NCBI GenBank assembly: GCA_020639115.1
Contig: JACKHG010000011.1
Location: forward strand, 1-64,000
Length of the DNA stretch: 64,000 bases
From: Phycisphaerales bacterium
Lineage (GTDB): Bacteria > Planctomycetota > Phycisphaerae > UBA1845
Reading direction: 5' to 3'
The notes below the pieces were generated by a model, which worked only from the letters and a program-made list of their open reading frames with translations, searched no databases and was not told the DNA's origin. This document shows, piece by piece, positions 62,536 through 64,000 of the stretch (position 1 is the first letter of the stretch; each line of letters begins with the position of its first letter). The position numbers and the translations under genes were made by a program.

Positions 62536-63284
62536 CGCGGCGGATCATTCCCTGCCTGGATATCCGCGGCGAGCGGGTGGTCAAGGGTGTGCAGTTTCAG
62601 AACCTGCGCGACGCCGGCGATCCGCTGGAGCGGGCGGCGCGGTACATGGACGCGGGCGCCGACGAGTTGTGTTTTCTAGATGTGACGGCGTCGCTGGAAG
62701 AGCGGCCGCTGCTCCTCGCGCTGATCAAGCGGTTGTCGCGCGTGCTGTTCATCCCGTTCAGCGTTGGCGGCGGCGTGCGCAGCGTGGAGGACGCGTACGA
62801 GCTGTTGCGTGCGGGGGCGGACAAGATCGGCGTGAACACGGCTGCCGTCGAACGGCCGGGGCTGCTCGGCGAGCTGGCCGACGCATTCGGCCGCCAGTGC
62901 GTCGTGCTCTCGATCGACACGAAGCTGGTCGATGGCGTGTGGTACGTGACGACGCACGGCAGCCGCGAACTCTCCAGCCGGCGAGCGCTCGACTGGGTGC
63001 GCGAGGGCGTGGAGCGCGGCGCCGGCGAGATCCTGCTGAACTGCATCGACACCGACGGCGTGCGCGGCGGGTTTCGTCTCGACCTGACCGAGCAGGTGGT
63101 CGGGACGGTGGAGGTGCCGGTGATCGCCTCGGGCGGAGCCGGCGGCGCCGAACACTTCGTCGAGCTGTTCACGCGGACGGGGGCGCACGCCGGGCTGGCG
63201 GCGTCGATTTTCCACGACGGCACCACGACGCCGAGCGCCGTCAAGCAGGCGCTGCGCGCCGCCGGAGTGGAGGTAAGATTGTGA
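62529..63284 (+). CDS. hisF: Imidazole glycerol phosphate synthase, cyclase subunit
   Basis: A 251-residue TIM barrel. RIIPCLDIRGERVVKGVQF has the first catalytic Asp and SIDTK the second (Asp about residue 130). The phosphate loops are VGGGVRSVEDA and ASGGAGGAEH. It overlaps hisH by seven bases and hisA by four (GTGA). Confidence 0.95.
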   Translation: MLTRRIIPCLDIRGERVVKGVQFQNLRDAGDPLERAARYMDAGADELCFLDVTASLEERPLLLALIKRLSRVLFIPFSVGGGVRSVEDAYELLRAGADKIGVNTAAVERPGLLGELADAFGRQCVVLSIDTKLVDGVWYVTTHGSRELSSRRALDWVREGVERGAGEILLNCIDTDGVRGGFRLDLTEQVVGTVEVPVIASGGAGGAEHFVELFTRTGAHAGLAASIFHDGTTTPSAVKQALRAAGVEVRL

Positions 63285-64000
63285 TTATCCCCAGTATCGA
63301 CGTGATGGGCGGCAAGGCCGTGCAACTGCGCCAGGGGCGCGAGCTGCTGCTGACCGATCCGCGCGACCCGGTGGAGCTGGCGCGGGAGTTCAACCGCTAC
63401 GGCCCGGTCGCGGTCGTGGATCTCGACGCGGCGCTGGGCCAGGGCAACAACACGGAGCTGATCGGCCGCTGCTGTCAGGTGGCAGAGTGCCGCGTAGGCG
63501 GCGGGATCCGCAGCGAGGAGGACGTGCGCAACTGGATCAAGCGCGGCGCGCGGCAGGTGGTGATCGGAACGAAGGCGACGCCGGAGTTTCTGAGCGGTTT
63601 TCCGCGCGAGTGGCTGATCGCGGCGATCGATGCGCGGGGGCGCAGCGTCGTGGACCAGGGCTGGACGCGGGACACGCAGGCGGACGTCGTCGCGCGGGCG
63701 CAGGAGCTGGCGCCGCACTGCGCCGCCCTGCTGTTCACGCAGGTGGAGCGTGAGGGGATGCTGGCGGGTCCGGACCTGGAGACGGCGCGGGCGCTGCGGG
63801 CAGCCGCCGGCGTGCCCATCGTGGTCGCTGGGGGAATTCGCCATGCCCAGGATGCGGCTGACCTGGTCCGGGAGGGCTTTGCCGCGCAAGTGGGCCGGGC
63901 GCTGTACGAGGGCAAGCTCGAGCTCGCCGACGTGTGGGCGGCGAGCGTGGCGTTCGACGAGCGCGGGCTGGTGCCGACGATCGTGCAGGAGGCGCGGACG
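63281..64000 (+). CDS. hisA: HisA isomerase with in-frame HisI-like extension, cut by window end
   Basis: The open frame runs to the last base. Residues 1 to about 215 form HisA (ProFAR isomerase): IIPSIDVMGGKAVQLRQG with catalytic Asp, VVDLDAALGQG, CRVGGGIRSEEDVRNW, IAAIDARG with the second Asp, VVAGGIRHAQDA and VGRALYEGKL. Where HisA ends, the frame goes on with AASVAFDERGLVPTIVQEART, which matches the start of HisI (phosphoribosyl-AMP cyclohydrolase). So this is probably a two-domain HisA-HisI enzyme. GTG 63281 has GGAGG seven bases upstream. Confidence 0.85.
   Translation, partial: MIIPSIDVMGGKAVQLRQGRELLLTDPRDPVELAREFNRYGPVAVVDLDAALGQGNNTELIGRCCQVAECRVGGGIRSEEDVRNWIKRGARQVVIGTKATPEFLSGFPREWLIAAIDARGRSVVDQGWTRDTQADVVARAQELAPHCAALLFTQVEREGMLAGPDLETARALRAAAGVPIVVAGGIRHAQDAADLVREGFAAQVGRALYEGKLELADVWAASVAFDERGLVPTIVQEART

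Overview
The window reads as chromosomal DNA of a GC-rich planctomycete, probably close to Phycisphaerae (inference). Pointers seen in the sequence are a PEP-CTERM protein, two prepilin-like proteins with GFTL-type leaders, a secreted glycosidase-like protein ending in two dockerin-like calcium repeats, a paired AAA+ ATPase/VWA module, and a crowd of small membrane proteins carrying the CGY-LTG-CPECG zinc ribbon. No rRNA and no CRISPR array were seen. Two tRNA genes are present: Val(CAC) on the minus strand and Met(CAU) on the plus strand.

Layout. 1-9.4 kb: end of a SpoIIE-type phosphatase, a PEP-CTERM protein, a FAD disulfide oxidoreductase, an SDR lacking the usual Tyr/Lys pair, and an AAA+/VWA pair split by an rraB-like gene that lies between two copies of a ~175-bp inverted-repeat element, then an AI-2E-family exporter. 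9.4-14.9 kb: an accessory island behind tRNA-Met, with two integrase 3'-end remnants, a 28-bp direct repeat at 9698 and 13444, a DUF5677-like gene, an intact IS630-family element, a two-gene unit (membrane-GAF protein plus an unrecognised protein) and a stand-alone protein kinase. 14.9-29.2 kb: housekeeping genes (metal P-type ATPase, RarD-like permease, prepilins, glycosidase-like protein, glutamate dehydrogenase, PPi-type phosphofructokinase, HAD hydrolase, RsmJ, MFS). 29.4-46 kb: zinc-ribbon membrane proteins, AIM24, MFS, a TlpA-like lipid-side thioredoxin protein, an M48 protease, a dicarboxylate symporter, a DinG-like helicase and a queuosine-precursor transporter. 46.3-50.9 kb: ispG and a type ISP restriction-modification gene, both broken by many small indels. 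51.3-57.5 kb: a DUF1778/GNAT toxin-antitoxin pair, an App1-domain protein, two lipoproteins and a BlaI/BlaR1-like pair. 57.5-64 kb: a histidine operon led by a YerC/TrpR-like regulator.

How the genes work together. The his cluster runs yerC-hisG-hisD-hisB-HAD-hisH-hisF-hisA/hisI with mostly overlapping stops and starts. Its regulator sits first, behind a promoter whose -10 box lies inside a large inverted repeat. The HAD gene is the natural candidate for the missing histidinol-phosphate phosphatase, and hisA runs in frame into what looks like the start of hisI. Two other regulatory units show operators inside their promoters: the toxin-antitoxin pair (perfect palindrome between -35 and -10) and blaI (palindrome on the -10).

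Other recurring structure. Tandem repeats of 7-8 bp rich in TGA lie at the 3' ends of several genes and supply their stop codons (P-type ATPase, hisB, dinG, symporter). The most novel-looking items are the HisA-HisI fusion with its self-contained regulation, the island with its membrane-GAF two-gene unit, and the all-frame-stop repeats. The 46.7-50.9 kb tract may be poor sequence rather than biology, and annotation there should be read with care.
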